This document shows positions 28,790 through 39,414 of a stretch of DNA of 64,000 nt, piece after piece; the stretch's first letter is position 1, and every line of letters starts with the position of its first letter. The DNA lies in the NCBI RefSeq assembly GCF_947488985.1, contig NZ_CANLBV010000009.1, positions 1 to 64,000 of the forward strand. The letters run 5' to 3'. The notes below the pieces were generated by a model. That model searched no databases. It had not been told where the DNA came from and was given only the letters and a program-made list of their open reading frames with translations. A program made the translations under genes and the position numbers. This DNA is from an uncultured Vibrio sp. (lineage in GTDB: Bacteria; Pseudomonadota; Gammaproteobacteria; Enterobacterales; Vibrionaceae).

Positions 28790-30625
28790 ATGTCTACTCC
28801 ACAGATTGATAAGTTAAGAAATATCGCGATCATCGCGCACGTTGACCACGGTAAAACGACTTTGGTTGATAAACTACTACAACAGTCAGGTACTCTTGAG
28901 TCTCGTGGTGAAGCTGAAGAGCGTGTCATGGATTCGAATGACATCGAAAAAGAGCGTGGCATTACCATTCTTGCTAAGAACACAGCAATCAACTGGAATG
29001 ATTACCGCATCAACATCGTAGATACTCCGGGACACGCGGACTTCGGTGGTGAAGTTGAGCGTATCATGTCTATGGTTGACTCTGTTCTGCTTATCGTTGA
29101 CGCAGTTGACGGCCCAATGCCTCAAACTCGTTTCGTAACGCAAAAAGCATTCGCACACGGTCTTAAGCCAATCGTTGTAATCAACAAGATTGACCGCCCT
29201 GGCGCGCGTCCTGATTGGGTTATGGATCAAGTATTCGACCTTTTCGACAACCTAGGTGCGACTGATGAGCAACTAGACTTCACAGTAGTTTATGCTTCAG
29301 CTCTAAACGGTTGGGCAACTATGACTGAAGGTGAAACTGGCGAGAACATGGAACCATTGTTCCAAGCGGTTGTTGATACAGTAGACGCGCCTGCAGTTGA
29401 CCTTGACGGTCCTCTACAAATGCAAATCTCGCAACTTGACTACAGCTCTTACGTAGGTGTTATCGGTGTTGCACGTGTTACTCGTGGTTCTGTTAAGCCA
29501 AACCAACAAGTCACTATCGTTGGTTCTGACGGTAAGAAGCGTAACGGTAAAGTAGGCACAGTTCTTGGTTACCTAGGTCTTGACCGTCACGAAGTTGAGC
29601 AAGCTAACGCTGGCGACATCATTGCAATCACAGGTCTTGGTGAGCTGAAGATTTCAGACACTATCTGTGACCAAAACAATGTTGAAGCAATGACTGCGCT
29701 TTCTGTTGACGAACCAACAGTAACAATGACGTTCCAAGTAAACACTTCTCCGTTTGCGGGTAAAGAAGGTAAGTTCGTTACTTCACGTAACATCCTTGAG
29801 CGTCTAGAAAAAGAGCTAGTACACAACGTTGCACTACGTGTTGAAGAAACTGATAACCCAGATCGCTTCCGTGTTTCAGGTCGTGGTGAGCTTCACCTAT
29901 CTATCCTGATCGAAAACATGCGTCGTGAAGGCTTTGAGCTAGCTGTATCTCGTCCAGAAGTTATCATCAAGAAAGACGAAGATGGCAACCTAACTGAACC
30001 GTTTGAAACTGTGACTATCGACGTGCTTGAAGAGCACCAAGGTGGCATCATGGAAAACATCGGTCTTCGTAAAGGTGAGCTAACTGATATGTCTCCAGAT
30101 GGCAAAGGCCGTGTTCGCATGGACTTCATGATGCCTTCTCGTGGTCTTATCGGTTTCCAAACTGAGTTCCTAACGCTAACGTCTGGTTCTGGTCTTCTTT
30201 ACCACTCATTTGATCACTACGGCCCTCACAAAGGCGGCGTAATCGGTCAACGTAACAACGGTGTTCTAATCTCGAACGCTACTGGTAAAGCTCTGACTTA
30301 CGCACTATTCAACCTACAAGAACGTGGTCGTCTATTTGCTGAGCACGCGGATGAAGTATACGAAGGTCAAATCATCGGTATTCACAACCGTTCAAACGAC
30401 CTAACAGTAAACTGTCTGAAAGGTAAGCAGCTAACGAACGTTCGTGCATCTGGTACTGATGAAGCACAGGTTCTTTCGCCACCTATCCGTCACACTCTAG
30501 AGCAAGCTCTTGAGTTCATCGACGAAGACGAACTGGTAGAAGTAACGCCAGAAAGTATTCGTATCCGTAAGAAGCTTCTTACTGAAAACGAACGTAAGCG
30601 CGCAGCACGTCCAGCTAAGGCTTAA
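28790..30625 (+). CDS. typA: Ribosome-binding GTPase BipA/TypA
   Basis: BipA is a translation-factor GTPase that binds ribosomes and aids growth in stress and cold and 50S assembly. The 611 residues have G1 [10 protein letters not shown]3 DTPGHADF and G4 NKIDRP in the GTPase domain (about 1-195). Beta-barrel domain II and EF-G-like domains III and V follow, then the specific carboxy-terminal domain with RNNGVLI. The ATG at 28790 gives [14 protein letters not shown] as in relatives; a GTG at 28775 would add five residues. It is divergent from glnA, as in E. coli. Confidence 0.97.
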   Translation: MSTPQIDKLRNIAIIAHVDHGKTTLVDKLLQQSGTLESRGEAEERVMDSNDIEKERGITILAKNTAINWNDYRINIVDTPGHADFGGEVERIMSMVDSVLLIVDAVDGPMPQTRFVTQKAFAHGLKPIVVINKIDRPGARPDWVMDQVFDLFDNLGATDEQLDFTVVYASALNGWATMTEGETGENMEPLFQAVVDTVDAPAVDLDGPLQMQISQLDYSSYVGVIGVARVTRGSVKPNQQVTIVGSDGKKRNGKVGTVLGYLGLDRHEVEQANAGDIIAITGLGELKISDTICDQNNVEAMTALSVDEPTVTMTFQVNTSPFAGKEGKFVTSRNILERLEKELVHNVALRVEETDNPDRFRVSGRGELHLSILIENMRREGFELAVSRPEVIIKKDEDGNLTEPFETVTIDVLEEHQGGIMENIGLRKGELTDMSPDGKGRVRMDFMMPSRGLIGFQTEFLTLTSGSGLLYHSFDHYGPHKGGVIGQRNNGVLISNATGKALTYALFNLQERGRLFAEHADEVYEGQIIGIHNRSNDLTVNCLKGKQLTNVRASGTDEAQVLSPPIRHTLEQALEFIDEDELVEVTPESIRIRKKLLTENERKRAARPAKA

Positions 30626-30674
30626 TTGCCAGCTGACTAGCTTCTAGCTATCAAGCAGTTTTAGAATAAGTAAG

Positions 30675-30718
30675 AAAGCCCTGAGTAGCCAAGCTGCTCA
30701 GGGCTTTTGTTTTTTTAG
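30675..30718 (+). terminator. Terminator of typA
   Basis: AAAGCCCTGAGTAGC pairs with GCTGCTCAGGGCTTT with one wobble, a 15-bp stem around CAA, followed by TTTTGTTTTTTT. Confidence 0.85.
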
Positions 30719-30772
30719 TTAGCTAAGATACGAGTAGACGGATGCAGGATACGAAGAGCGCGTTCCACACCT

Positions 30773-30819
30773 ATTCATCAAACCGTCATTCCAGAATCGA
30801 GGAACGAGATATCTGGAGT
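30773..30819. repeat. Intergenic GTCATTCCAGAA-type sequence
   Basis: AAACCGTCATTCCAGAATCG followed by a GAACGAGATATCTGG segment contains CCAGA and TCTGG as inverted arms. It resembles dispersed intergenic repeats beginning CGTCATTCC that occur in many gammaproteobacteria. Only one copy is visible here, so repeat status is inferred. Confidence 0.3.
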
Positions 30820-31350
30820 CTAGCTTTTGATTCCCAGGTGACTTTCAACGAACTGAACTCGCTCAGTTACCGACATAAATGGCACTTCAACGACCTCATA
30901 ACCTAGCTCTTGGTAAACGCCTACCAGCGCTTCGTGAATCTCTAGCGCCTCCTTAAAGGGATAAGGGCGCACTTCATCTTGGACATAAACCGATGCCTCA
31001 GGGCGACAGAATAAAACGTGTGAGTGATAGCCTTTACTGGCATCTCGGTAGGTATTATCTATCGTTAGATTCGCCTGAGTTAGGTAACCACAGATATCTG
31101 GGATGGCGCGATCGAGAAACGCAATTGGATGCAGCCTCGCTTGCTCTTTCTGCTCGCTCATTACGGTTAAGCACAGGTGAGCGAACCCCGGCAGGTCGAC
31201 CCAAGGCAGAATGCCGTTCTCAAGTTGGCTTTGCTGTTCTATTAGCTGGCGCGATGATTCAGCGAATGTTGGGTAACCCACACCCCGTAAGGCATTTATT
31301 AGAGTGGTTTTCCCAGCGCCGGGTCCGCCAGTGATAATGATTGGTTTCAT
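30820..31350 (-). CDS. AAA-family ATPase/kinase-like protein (AAA_28 type)
   Basis: This 176-residue P-loop protein begins with a textbook Walker A, IIITGGPGAGKTTLINAL. It continues with SSRQLIEQQ, FLDRAIPDICGYL and ARL-type basic positions like those in the NadR kinase domain and other AAA_28 proteins. These enzymes are thought to phosphorylate small molecules. The single domain fills the protein, with no membrane part. It is followed closely on the same strand by the DUF2959 gene upstream (31366), so the two may be co-transcribed. The substrate is unknown. Confidence 0.8.
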   Translation of the reverse strand: MKPIIITGGPGAGKTTLINALRGVGYPTFAESSRQLIEQQSQLENGILPWVDLPGFAHLCLTVMSEQKEQARLHPIAFLDRAIPDICGYLTQANLTIDNTYRDASKGYHSHVLFCRPEASVYVQDEVRPYPFKEALEIHEALVGVYQELGYEVVEVPFMSVTERVQFVESHLGIKS

Positions 31351-31365
31351 GGTGCTCTTTCTGAT

Positions 31366-32007
31366 TTAATTCTGCTTGAGCTGCGTTAGGAATTTATCCG
31401 ATTCGGCGATCGCTGCATTCATCTGCTCAATCGCGTAGGCGATATCTTCTTCTAAACTCATAAACTCACCTTGTAATGCACCTATAGCGCTCGCATTGAG
31501 ATTGTGTTTGAGGTAAAGGGTATTGTCACGCAGGGTATTGAGCACCGGATCCATCTTTTTCTCGGCGCGCTTCATTGCCGAGAGCATGGTTTGGTAAGAA
31601 GCTTGAGTCTCACTCAGTTTTTGCTCACTTGAGCGACGCAGTGAATCATTGGTGTAGAGGTCGAGTTCTGCCTGCCATTCCTCAAACAAGGCATCCGAGA
31701 CATCTTCAATCGCGGCTATGCGATCACTGACATCTTGTGCGGCTTTCTCGCTGTCTTGGTATTTATCATTGATCTGGTTGTACATACTTTCCAGATCGCC
31801 GCCATTGAAGTTGGTGAGACTACTGAGCGCCTCAAGTGCGTGGGTAAACTCCTCCTGAGCCTCCTGCTGCGACTCTTTAGCGTCTTCGACTCTGTCGACC
31901 ATAATGTCACGCTTGTGGTAGCCCACTTGCTCCATGGCCGAGTAATAAGCGGATTGACATCCAGTAAGGGTAAAAATAGAGAGGACGATAACCATTAAAT
32001 AAGGCAT
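31366..32007 (-). CDS. DUF2959-family lipoprotein
   Basis: This 213-residue protein has a lipoprotein signal peptide with the lipobox LTGCQS (Cys at about residue 17), so it should be lipid-anchored in the cell envelope. The mature part is nearly all alpha-helical and coiled-coil-like, with VDRVEDAKESQQEAQEEF and ALQGEFMSLEEDIAYAIEQM. It fits the DUF2959 family of marine gammaproteobacteria, for which no function is known. The ATPase gene lies 15 bp downstream on the same strand. It is divergent from yihY. Confidence 0.82.
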   Translation of the reverse strand: MPYLMVIVLSIFTLTGCQSAYYSAMEQVGYHKRDIMVDRVEDAKESQQEAQEEFTHALEALSSLTNFNGGDLESMYNQINDKYQDSEKAAQDVSDRIAAIEDVSDALFEEWQAELDLYTNDSLRRSSEQKLSETQASYQTMLSAMKRAEKKMDPVLNTLRDNTLYLKHNLNASAIGALQGEFMSLEEDIAYAIEQMNAAIAESDKFLTQLKQN

Positions 32008-32049
32008 CCTAGTTTCCTATGGTTTAGTGACGGAACATTAATTAAAACT

Positions 32050-32994
32050 ATGAACGACTTACTGGAGAGTTACAAGTTGAGGATAAAAAAGATTGGCACA
32101 CTTTGTTTTCAGTTTTTTCGCTACCTTTGGCGACGAATGACCCATGATAGAGTCAACGTCAATGCAGGCTACTTAGCCTACATTACCTTGCTCTCTATTG
32201 TGCCAATGCTAACGGTTCTGCTGTCGGTTTTGTCGTCGTTTTCGGTGTTTGCCAATGTGGGTATCGTGCTGCAAAACTTCATCATTACCAACTTTGTGCC
32301 CGCCTCTGGCGATGCGGTGCACGGTGCCTTGCAGGAGTTTGTTGCCAATACCGGCAAGATGACCGCAGTGGGCAGTGTGTTCTTATTTGTGGCTGCGCTG
32401 ATGCTGATCTCTAATATTGATAAGAATCTAAACTACATCTGGCGCGTCACCGAAAAGCGACGTGCAATGCTGTCCTTCTCTATGTATTGGATGGTACTGA
32501 CGCTCGGGCCGATTTTGATGGGGGCGAGTATCGCGACAACCTCTTATGTGACCTCATTGACAGTGCTGCAAAATGAAGTGGTGTCCGGTGTCTTTAATAC
32601 TGTGATCCGCAAGCTGCCTTTTATCCTCTCTTTCTTTGCATTCTTCGGTCTGTACCTGTTGGTTCCCAATAAAAAGGTCTACTTTTCTCATGCGGCTGCC
32701 GGCTCTTTGGTCGCAGCGCTGTTGTTCGAATTAAGCAAGCAAGGCTTTGCGGCTTACATTACTCATTTTCCTTCTTACCAGTTGATTTATGGCGCGTTAG
32801 CCGCGATTCCGATTCTGTTTGTCTGGGTGTATTTATGCTGGTTGATCGTGTTGATTGGTGCTGAGGTGACGGCGGCACTGGGTGAGCAGGAACAGTGGAG
32901 TGATGCGCAACAAATAATGGTACACTCAGCGGATAACGACAACATCACAGAGCAAGGAAACAACAGTGATAGCACTGATCCAGAGAGTAAGTGA
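32050..32994 (+). CDS. yihY: YihY-family inner-membrane protein
   Basis: This 314-residue protein of the YihY/BrkB family has about six membrane helices, starting with [22 protein letters not shown] and ending with [31 protein letters not shown], the most conserved stretch. Families of this kind were once called ribonuclease BN, wrongly. The true function is unknown. Its carboxy-terminal tail is polar. The stop overlaps dtd by 29 bases, so it is translationally coupled to dtd and probably to fabY, the same order as in E. coli. Confidence 0.9.
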   Translation: MNDLLESYKLRIKKIGTLCFQFFRYLWRRMTHDRVNVNAGYLAYITLLSIVPMLTVLLSVLSSFSVFANVGIVLQNFIITNFVPASGDAVHGALQEFVANTGKMTAVGSVFLFVAALMLISNIDKNLNYIWRVTEKRRAMLSFSMYWMVLTLGPILMGASIATTSYVTSLTVLQNEVVSGVFNTVIRKLPFILSFFAFFGLYLLVPNKKVYFSHAAAGSLVAALLFELSKQGFAAYITHFPSYQLIYGALAAIPILFVWVYLCWLIVLIGAEVTAALGEQEQWSDAQQIMVHSADNDNITEQGNNSDSTDPESK

Positions 32995-33400
32995 AGCTGC
33001 CGTCCGTGTTGATGGCGAGGTAGTGGGTGAGATAGAGCAAGGCCTATTAGTTTTGTTAGGCGTAGAAAAAGGTGACGACGAAGCCAAAGCCAAACGTTTG
33101 ATGGAACGAGTGACCACTTATCGTGTCTTTAGCGATGAAGATGGAAAAATGAATCTCAACGTGAAGCAGGTGGAAGGCAAGTTGTTGGTGGTGTCTCAAT
33201 TCACCCTGCCAGCCGACACCAAGAAGGGGACTCGAGCGGGCTTTTCTCGCGGTGCGCACCCTGCTGATGCTGAGCGTCTTTACAATTATTTCTCTGACCA
33301 ATGTGAGTCTGTATTGCCAACGGAGCGTGGCCGATTCGCAGCCGACATGAAAGTGTCTTTGGTTAATGATGGGCCAGTCACGTTCTGGCTGCAGGTTTAA
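32966..33400 (+). CDS. dtd: D-aminoacyl-tRNA deacylase
   Basis: Dtd hydrolyses D-amino acids wrongly attached to tRNA. The GTG start at 32966 follows AAGGAAACAACA and lies inside the end of yihY. The 144 residues are full length. The proofreading motifs are intact: [21 protein letters not shown], with the SQFTL catalytic-pocket loop (about residue 80), and the Gly-cis-Pro loop in [10 protein letters not shown] (about residue 137). It is a dimer in known structures. The fabY-like gene follows 16 bases later with its own ribosome site. Confidence 0.95.
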   Translation: MIALIQRVSEAAVRVDGEVVGEIEQGLLVLLGVEKGDDEAKAKRLMERVTTYRVFSDEDGKMNLNVKQVEGKLLVVSQFTLPADTKKGTRAGFSRGAHPADAERLYNYFSDQCESVLPTERGRFAADMKVSLVNDGPVTFWLQV

Positions 33401-33416
33401 GCTTAAAGGAATAAGC

Positions 33417-34352
33417 ATGTTTAAACTCATTACGCCGACCACCGATAATCAGCTGAATAAGTATTATCACTTTCGTTGGCAGATGCTGCGTGAACCATGG
33501 CAAATGCCGATAGGTTCGGAGCGCGATGAATACGATGGCATGAGTCACCACCGGATGATTGTCGATGGTCGAGGTCGCCCGATGGCGATTGGTCGCCTGT
33601 ATATCACCCCTGATCTCGAAGGTCAGATCCGTTATATGGCAGTCAAAAGCTCCCGTCGAAGCAAAGGTGTGGGTTCATTGATCTTGGTGGCACTTGAGTC
33701 ACTGGCGCGCCAAGAGGGGGCTAAGCGCTTGGTGTGTAATGCGCGTGAGGAGGCGATCTCATTCTACGAGAAGAACCAGTTTGAACGCCGTGGTGAAATC
33801 AACGATCAACGTGGCCCGGTACGTCACCAACAGATGGTCAAGCACCTCGATCCTATGGCTGACGTTCTGCGTAAACCAGACTGGTGTAATGAGCTCCAGC
33901 AGCGCTGGGAACACCAGATCCCGATCAGCGATAAGATGGGCATCAAGATAAACCAGTACACGGGCTATCAGTTTGAATGCAGTGCTCAGCTTAACCCGAA
34001 CCTGAATCCTCACAACACCATGTTTGCTGGCTCTGCTTTCACGCTCGCCACGTTAACGGGTTGGGGGATGACGTGGTTATTGATGAAAGAGCGAGGGCTG
34101 ACCGGGGATATTGTGTTGGCCGACAGCAACATCCGTTATCGTCATCCAGTGGAGCAAAGCCCGGTTGCCTCTACCTCGTTAGATGGCATCAGTGGAGATT
34201 TAGACCGTCTCGCCTCTGGCAGAAAAGCACGTATCATCATTCACGTGACCATCAACAGTGGTGATGTGGAAGCGGTCGAGTTCACCGGAACTTATATGCT
34301 GATCCCTGACTACAAAAAGATACTCTCGACGGATAGCAAGGTGAGTGAATAG
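33417..34352 (+). CDS. fabY: Bifunctional GNAT acetyltransferase/hotdog thioesterase FabY-like (YiiD)
   Basis: This 311-residue fusion has a GNAT acetyltransferase half, about residues 1-150, with AVKSSRRSKGVGSLILVALE as the acetyl-CoA loop. A hotdog-fold thioesterase half (about 165-305) contains NLNPHNTMFAGSAFTLATL and DSNIRYRHPVE. E. coli YiiD has the same layout and was linked to initiation of fatty-acid synthesis in fabH mutants. The ATG at 33417 has AAGGA upstream; the in-frame ATG at 33366 lies inside dtd. It ends the yihY-dtd-fabY unit, with a bidirectional terminator after it. Confidence 0.85.
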   Translation: MFKLITPTTDNQLNKYYHFRWQMLREPWQMPIGSERDEYDGMSHHRMIVDGRGRPMAIGRLYITPDLEGQIRYMAVKSSRRSKGVGSLILVALESLARQEGAKRLVCNAREEAISFYEKNQFERRGEINDQRGPVRHQQMVKHLDPMADVLRKPDWCNELQQRWEHQIPISDKMGIKINQYTGYQFECSAQLNPNLNPHNTMFAGSAFTLATLTGWGMTWLLMKERGLTGDIVLADSNIRYRHPVEQSPVASTSLDGISGDLDRLASGRKARIIIHVTINSGDVEAVEFTGTYMLIPDYKKILSTDSKVSE

Positions 34353-34390
34353 CTTCACGCGTGCTTGATAATAGATTGAGATATTGACCG

Positions 34391-34422
34391 AAAGCGCTAC
34401 TCCTGAGGAGTGGCGCTTTTTT
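34391..34422. terminator. Bidirectional terminator between the fabY-like and AsmA-like genes
   Basis: AAGCGCTACTCC pairs with GGAGTGGCGCTT with one wobble, with T and A runs on both sides. Confidence 0.8.
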
Positions 34423-36385
34423 GTGGTTGGCAGTCGTTAATCTCAGAATGCTGCGCTTGGGTAAGCTTTCCTGAAATCTGGTTACATGGGTCTGATAGAG
34501 AAATCGATAGCGTGTGTAGCTCGGTCTTTAGCAAGTCGAGCTCGCCGGATACCTCGCCATTGAGTGTTTGCACGGCTTGCGAACCCTGCTCTGCGGCCGA
34601 TGCGCCAATGATCGCTATTGGCTCGAGTGTCAAGCGACCACGGTCGAAATTGGCATTGAGCATTGGAACTTCAAACGCGTTGTTGCTCGATGTCGCAGAA
34701 AGCGTATCGTTAAAGGTCATCACACCTTGGCGAACGCTGCCTTTGAGTTGCCCTGTCGTTGAGTAACCAAGCATCAGCGAGTCGCCGAATAAACCAGAGG
34801 CTTGCAGATCAAACTCGCCATAGCCTGTCGCATCGAGCGGTAACTTAAGTTGTTGCAGCATTGGCGATATCGGCAACCCATCGGCAGAGATATCAAGGCT
34901 CCATGGTTTACTGACTTGGTTAAAATCGAGTGTCGCATTGGCTTCGATATAACCCTGCTTGAGTGGGGCAAACAGGCGTGTCAGTGTCCATTTTCCCTGC
35001 TGGCTATTCATTTCAACCACAGGTTGCGCACTGACGATGTTTTGATAGCTGGCATCATTGGCGCTGACCACTAGCTGGCCTTGCCATAGCCCGAGCGTGC
35101 TGTTTCGCAGCAGTTGCAGCTGATGCCCTTCCACATGCAACCCAGAAACCTGCCAGTAGGGTTTATCGGCCAATTGGATCAGTTGGCTACGCTCTACGTT
35201 AAGTTGCTCAATCGAGGCTTGCTGTAACTGTGCAATCCAAGGCGCTAGACGTGCGACAGGTAAGGGAGCCTTACTATCTTCGGTGATCCATTTTAGGCCT
35301 TGAATATCGAGTTGGGCCAATTCAACGGCGTGAGGTGTCACCTCGCCATGCAGCTGAACGGTACCCTGTAGTAATTGCGTATAGAAATCTTCAATGAGGA
35401 TCTGATCTGGTTTTAGGCTCAGCTTGACGCTTGGCTCGATGAACCTGTCGTCATCAATCACAACGCTCTCGGCTTGTAGAGAGAGCGTTGCTTGTTGCTG
35501 CTCCCAGAGCTCAAAAGGCAATTGGAAATTTTCTAGTGAGATATCAAAGGCGGCGAGGTGACCCTCTTGCCACTCGATGTCGCTGCGCAGCATATCTAAG
35601 CTGTTGATGTGGTTGATCTGAATACCGGCTACATCCCACTCTTTGCTTAGTAGGCTTTGGGTCTGTTGCTGATTGAGTCGCAAGCCATCAACCGTCACAT
35701 TGACCAACGACCAAGCATGTTGATACTGCTCGGCTTGGCCTGAGATTTTGGCACCACGCCAGTCGAATGATGCGCCATACAGGGTGCTGTCACTCGGCTT
35801 GAAGTCTAAGTCGATCAACAGATTATCGAATGCTTCACCTTGCCAATACAGTTGTAAAGCCGAGAGTTGGGTTTTGCCATAAGGCAGGACAGCATAGGGA
35901 AGCAGTGACGAGTTGTCGTGCCACCTTGGTTCGGAGATCTGCAGGTCGATGCCCCGCGCATTAAACTCTGGCGTCGAAAAGTCGAGATTGTTGATTGCCA
36001 GTTGGTGGAGTTGGATATTTGGCTGGGAAAATACCGATGTCAGTGTTTCTAGATCGTCTGCTTCTAACTGTAAACCACTGATCAGGACTGAATCTAAGAC
36101 CAGTTTGGCTTGAGTGAACGAATCGGGGCTGAGCCAAAGATCGATCTTGTCGATATATAGAGGTGTCTGTTTTTCGGGTTGGCTTTGGGTTATGCCCATT
36201 AAGGTGATGTGATAAGGCGCCTGATAACCCACATCTTCAATGAACACAGGTTGTTCAATCGTATGTTTGATAAAAAAGTTAGCAACATCCGCACGGTATT
36301 GGGTCTGCAGGCTTAATAGCAACGCTGCGATAGTTGCAACGGCGATAGCCAACACAATGCCGAACACCATCAATACCTTTTTCAT
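34397..36385 (-). CDS. AsmA-like membrane-anchored protein
   Basis: This large 662-residue protein has one N-terminal membrane helix (about residues 4-26, then Q/R-rich) and an otherwise periplasmic chain. It is built of repeated beta-strand segments of the AsmA type, such as TLYIDKIDLWLSP and GTVQLHGEVTPHAVELAQLDIQGL. The carboxy-terminal part has TGQLKGSVRQGVMTF and ends with a C-x-N-Q-I-S-G-K element. Known AsmA family proteins help move phospholipids to, or fold proteins in, the outer membrane. The exact function here is unknown. It lies next to pckA but behind a terminator. Confidence 0.8.
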   Translation of the reverse strand: MKKVLMVFGIVLAIAVATIAALLLSLQTQYRADVANFFIKHTIEQPVFIEDVGYQAPYHITLMGITQSQPEKQTPLYIDKIDLWLSPDSFTQAKLVLDSVLISGLQLEADDLETLTSVFSQPNIQLHQLAINNLDFSTPEFNARGIDLQISEPRWHDNSSLLPYAVLPYGKTQLSALQLYWQGEAFDNLLIDLDFKPSDSTLYGASFDWRGAKISGQAEQYQHAWSLVNVTVDGLRLNQQQTQSLLSKEWDVAGIQINHINSLDMLRSDIEWQEGHLAAFDISLENFQLPFELWEQQQATLSLQAESVVIDDDRFIEPSVKLSLKPDQILIEDFYTQLLQGTVQLHGEVTPHAVELAQLDIQGLKWITEDSKAPLPVARLAPWIAQLQQASIEQLNVERSQLIQLADKPYWQVSGLHVEGHQLQLLRNSTLGLWQGQLVVSANDASYQNIVSAQPVVEMNSQQGKWTLTRLFAPLKQGYIEANATLDFNQVSKPWSLDISADGLPISPMLQQLKLPLDATGYGEFDLQASGLFGDSLMLGYSTTGQLKGSVRQGVMTFNDTLSATSSNNAFEVPMLNANFDRGRLTLEPIAIIGASAAEQGSQAVQTLNGEVSGELDLLKTELHTLSISLSDPCNQISGKLTQAQHSEINDCQPQKSATPQE

Positions 36386-36450
36386 TCCTTGAAAGCCTTA
36401 AATTTCAATAGTCTCAAAATAGAGTGGAACAAAAAGGGTCAAGCAGCAAC

Positions 36451-36476
36451 AAAAAAGCCCCTCAAAAGAGGGGCTT
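36451..36476 (-). terminator. Terminator of pckA
   Basis: On the minus strand AAGCCCCTC and GAGGGGCTT enclose TTTT and six T follow, 60 bp after the pckA stop. Confidence 0.85.
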
Positions 36477-36539
36477 GCTACAAAAATATCATTTTAAATT
36501 GGGCGTTTGCTTTTGGCTAAGCCCGAGCAGATGATTGGA

Positions 36540-38165
36540 TTAGTCCAGTTGTGGGCCTGCCGCAACCAGTGACTTACCTTCAGCGTTGTCCGTGTACTTA
36601 TCAAAGTTGTTGATGAAGCGCTCTGCTAGATCTTTCGCTTTGCTTTCCCATTGTAGTGGGTCAGTGTAGGTCTCGCGTGGGTCAAGAATCGCAGGATCAA
36701 CGTCGTGCAACGCTAGCGGTACTTCTAGGTTAAACATAGGGATAACCTTAGTTTCAGCCTTATCGATTGAGCCATCTAGGATAGCGTCGATGATGCCACG
36801 AGTATCTTGAATAGAGATACGCTTGCCTGTGCCATTCCAACCCGTATTAACTAGGTAAGCTTCAGCGCCAGCTGCTTCCATACGCTTCACAAGCACTTCA
36901 GCGTACTGAGTTGGGTGAAGAGTTAAGAATGCCGCACCAAATGCCGCAGAGAAGGTTGGTGTTGGTTCAGTAATACCGCGCTCTGTACCTGCTAGTTTCG
37001 CTGTGAAGCCAGATAGGAAGTGGTACTTGGTTTGCTCTGGCGTCAGTTTAGAAACCGGAGGTAGTACACCAAATGCATCAGCAGTCAGGAAGATAACCTT
37101 TTGAGCGTGACCTGCTTTTGATACTGGCTTAACGATGTTGTCGATGTGGTGAATTGGGTAAGAAACACGAGTGTTCTCAGTTTTTGAACCGTCATCAAAA
37201 TCAATAGAGCCATCGCCACGAACCGTTACGTTTTCTAGCAGTGCATCACGACGGATTGCATTGTAGATTTCTGGTTCTGCTTCTTTAGATAGACGGATGG
37301 TCTTCGCGTAACAACCACCTTCGAAGTTGAAGATACCGTCGTCGTCCCAACCGTGCTCATCATCACCGATTAGCTGACGTTTAGGATCCGTTGATAGAGT
37401 TGTTTTACCTGTACCTGATAGACCGAAGAATACCGCTACATCGCCTTTCTCGCCGACGTTTGCGCTACAGTGCATTGAAGCGATACCTTGCAGAGGAAGT
37501 AGGTAGTTCATCATTGCGAACATACCTTTCTTCATCTCACCGCCGTACCAAGTACCACCGATGATTTGAACACGCTCTGTGAGGTTGAAAGCAACAAAGT
37601 TTTCAGAGTTTAGCCCCTGCTTTTCCCAGTTAGGGTTCGTTGTTTTAGCACCGTTCATGACCACGAAATCAGGTTCGAACGTTGCTAGCTCTTCGTCAGT
37701 TGGACGAATGAACATGTTCTTAACGAAGTGCGCTTGCCACGCTACTTCTGTGATAATACGTACACTTAAGCGCGTATCTGGGTTAGCACCACAATAACCG
37801 TCAATGACAAACAGACGCTTGCCAGATAGCTGAGTTGTCACAAGCTCTTTCAGCTCATTCCATACTTCAGTTGTAATCGGTTTGTTATCATTTTTGCCTT
37901 GATCTGACCACCACATGGTATCGCGGGTCGTGTCATCTTTAACAATGTACTTATCTTTTGGTGAGCGGCCAGTAAAGATACCAGTGTCAACCGCAACAGA
38001 GCCGAGTTCCGTTACCACGCCTTTTTCGTAGCCTTGTAAGCCTGGCAGTGTTTCTTCAATGAATAACTGCTCATAGCTAGGGTTACGAAGAACTTCAGTA
38101 ACGCCAGTCAGCCCGTGCTTAGTTAGATCAATTTGTGCAGCCTTTGTATGTTCCATAACGGTCAT
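36540..38165 (-). CDS. pckA: Phosphoenolpyruvate carboxykinase (ATP)
   Basis: PckA converts oxaloacetate and ATP to phosphoenolpyruvate in gluconeogenesis. The 541 residues match the ATP-type enzyme. The oxaloacetate part has [15 protein letters not shown], the kinase-1 loop (P-loop) reads [11 protein letters not shown] near residue 250, and the metal-binding kinase-2 motif is [11 protein letters not shown]. The ribosome site AAGGAGC precedes the ATG. The 337-bp upstream region also holds the terminator of hslO. I find no convincing CRP site there, so catabolite control is not shown. Confidence 0.97.
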   Translation of the reverse strand: MTVMEHTKAAQIDLTKHGLTGVTEVLRNPSYEQLFIEETLPGLQGYEKGVVTELGSVAVDTGIFTGRSPKDKYIVKDDTTRDTMWWSDQGKNDNKPITTEVWNELKELVTTQLSGKRLFVIDGYCGANPDTRLSVRIITEVAWQAHFVKNMFIRPTDEELATFEPDFVVMNGAKTTNPNWEKQGLNSENFVAFNLTERVQIIGGTWYGGEMKKGMFAMMNYLLPLQGIASMHCSANVGEKGDVAVFFGLSGTGKTTLSTDPKRQLIGDDEHGWDDDGIFNFEGGCYAKTIRLSKEAEPEIYNAIRRDALLENVTVRGDGSIDFDDGSKTENTRVSYPIHHIDNIVKPVSKAGHAQKVIFLTADAFGVLPPVSKLTPEQTKYHFLSGFTAKLAGTERGITEPTPTFSAAFGAAFLTLHPTQYAEVLVKRMEAAGAEAYLVNTGWNGTGKRISIQDTRGIIDAILDGSIDKAETKVIPMFNLEVPLALHDVDPAILDPRETYTDPLQWESKAKDLAERFINNFDKYTDNAEGKSLVAAGPQLD

Positions 38166-38439
38166 AGGTGCTCCTTGTAGGATATTTTGTAGGGATTTTT
38201 GTATTATTTTTTATTGTTATCTGCTCACCATGCTAGCAACGAGACTTTGGGGAAACAGGGATGTAGCTCAAAAAACATCCACATTAATGTTGGGATTTTA
38301 AGTGTCTCGTCACATATTGGCCTAGCTAGTCTATCCTGTAGGTAAAGCTTTGCGCTAGGGGCGCAAATATTATTAATTGATTAAAATTAAGGGGTGATTT
38401 TATTACGAGATGTTAAGGGTTTTGCGTTGAAGTGATCAC
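38166..38439. other. pckA upstream region without a gene
   Basis: This AT-rich stretch should contain the pckA promoter. Candidate CRP-like halves such as TCGTCACAT near 38307 lack a partner. I see no coding frame with a ribosome site, no repeat and no convincing RNA. Confidence 0.6.
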
Positions 38440-38468
38440 AAAAAAGGCCAGCTGAGTGCTGACCTTTT
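38440..38468 (-). terminator. Terminator of hslO
   Basis: AAAAAGG and CCTTTTT, extended by CAGC and GCTG after a one-base mismatch, form a hairpin that ends the minus-strand hslR-hslO transcript. Confidence 0.7.
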
Positions 38469-38502
38469 TGGGGTAAATTACGTGTTTTTGGTACGCGGTA
38501 AA

Positions 38503-39396
38503 TTAATGAACCGTATTACTGCCTTTATCGGCCGCTTCTGCATACAGCGCATCCACATCACTCTTGTCGAACGAGTAGTTTGTGCCACAGTAATCACAGT
38601 GCAGACCAACGCTACCTTCGGTGCTGAGGATGTCGTAAATCTCTTCTTGAGCTACAGTGATGATAGCCGCCGCGCTTCGTTCGCGAGAACAGCCACAGAA
38701 GAACTCAACCGGTTGCGGTGTAAAGAGCTGTACCTTCTCTTGGTTGTACAAACGGTAAAGTAGTTCGTTCGCTTCAAGAGAGAACAGCTCTTCGTTTTTA
38801 ACCGTGTCTGTCAGTTGCTCAAGGTGCTCGAAGTCATCAGGAGTACCTGTACCGTCAGGCATGACTTGCAGCAGCATACCTGCAGCGTGAGCTTGGCCTT
38901 CATGCTCGCCAGTACGTAGCCATAAACGAGTCTTAAGCTGTTCAGAGTTCGCGAAGTAGCCTTCAAGCACTTGTGCTAATGTGTCGCCTTCTAATCCAAC
39001 GATGCCTTGGTAGCGCTCACCTTGTTTCGGGTCGATAGTGATCACTAGGTGACCTTTACCCATCAGATCGTGCAAGCCTGCGTCGTCTGCGATATCACCT
39101 TCAAAACGAGCAACACCACGGATTTTTTGGTCATGATCACCATTGATAACGGCTAAAGAGACAGGGCCGTCACCTTGTAGTTGCATAGTGATAGAGCCTT
39201 CAAACTTGAGTGTCGCCGTGAGTAGCGTCGTTGAAACCAATAGCTCACCCAGTAGCTTTTGCACCGGTGCTGGGTATTCCTTGCTAGAAATAATCTGTTG
39301 GTACGCTTGATCCATTTGTACCAATTCACCACGTACTGATAGATCTTCAAATAGGTAGCGATTTAAAACATTACTTGTAGACATTGGGTCTGCCAT
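38503..39396 (-). CDS. hslO: Redox-regulated molecular chaperone Hsp33
   Basis: Hsp33 is a holdase chaperone activated by oxidation and heat. The 297 residues end in the four-cysteine zinc switch: FFCGCSRER (CxC) and HCDYCGTNY (CxxC), about 30 residues apart. The zinc holds the chaperone inactive until oxidants form disulphides. The N-terminal half (about 1-180) matches the substrate-binding part with [13 protein letters not shown]. It starts 18 bp after hslR on the minus strand, so both form one operon, as in other vibrios, upstream of pckA. Confidence 0.95.
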   Translation of the reverse strand: MADPMSTSNVLNRYLFEDLSVRGELVQMDQAYQQIISSKEYPAPVQKLLGELLVSTTLLTATLKFEGSITMQLQGDGPVSLAVINGDHDQKIRGVARFEGDIADDAGLHDLMGKGHLVITIDPKQGERYQGIVGLEGDTLAQVLEGYFANSEQLKTRLWLRTGEHEGQAHAAGMLLQVMPDGTGTPDDFEHLEQLTDTVKNEELFSLEANELLYRLYNQEKVQLFTPQPVEFFCGCSRERSAAAIITVAQEEIYDILSTEGSVGLHCDYCGTNYSFDKSDVDALYAEAADKGSNTVH

Positions 39397-39414
39397 TTGG
39401 CTATTCCTTCTAGC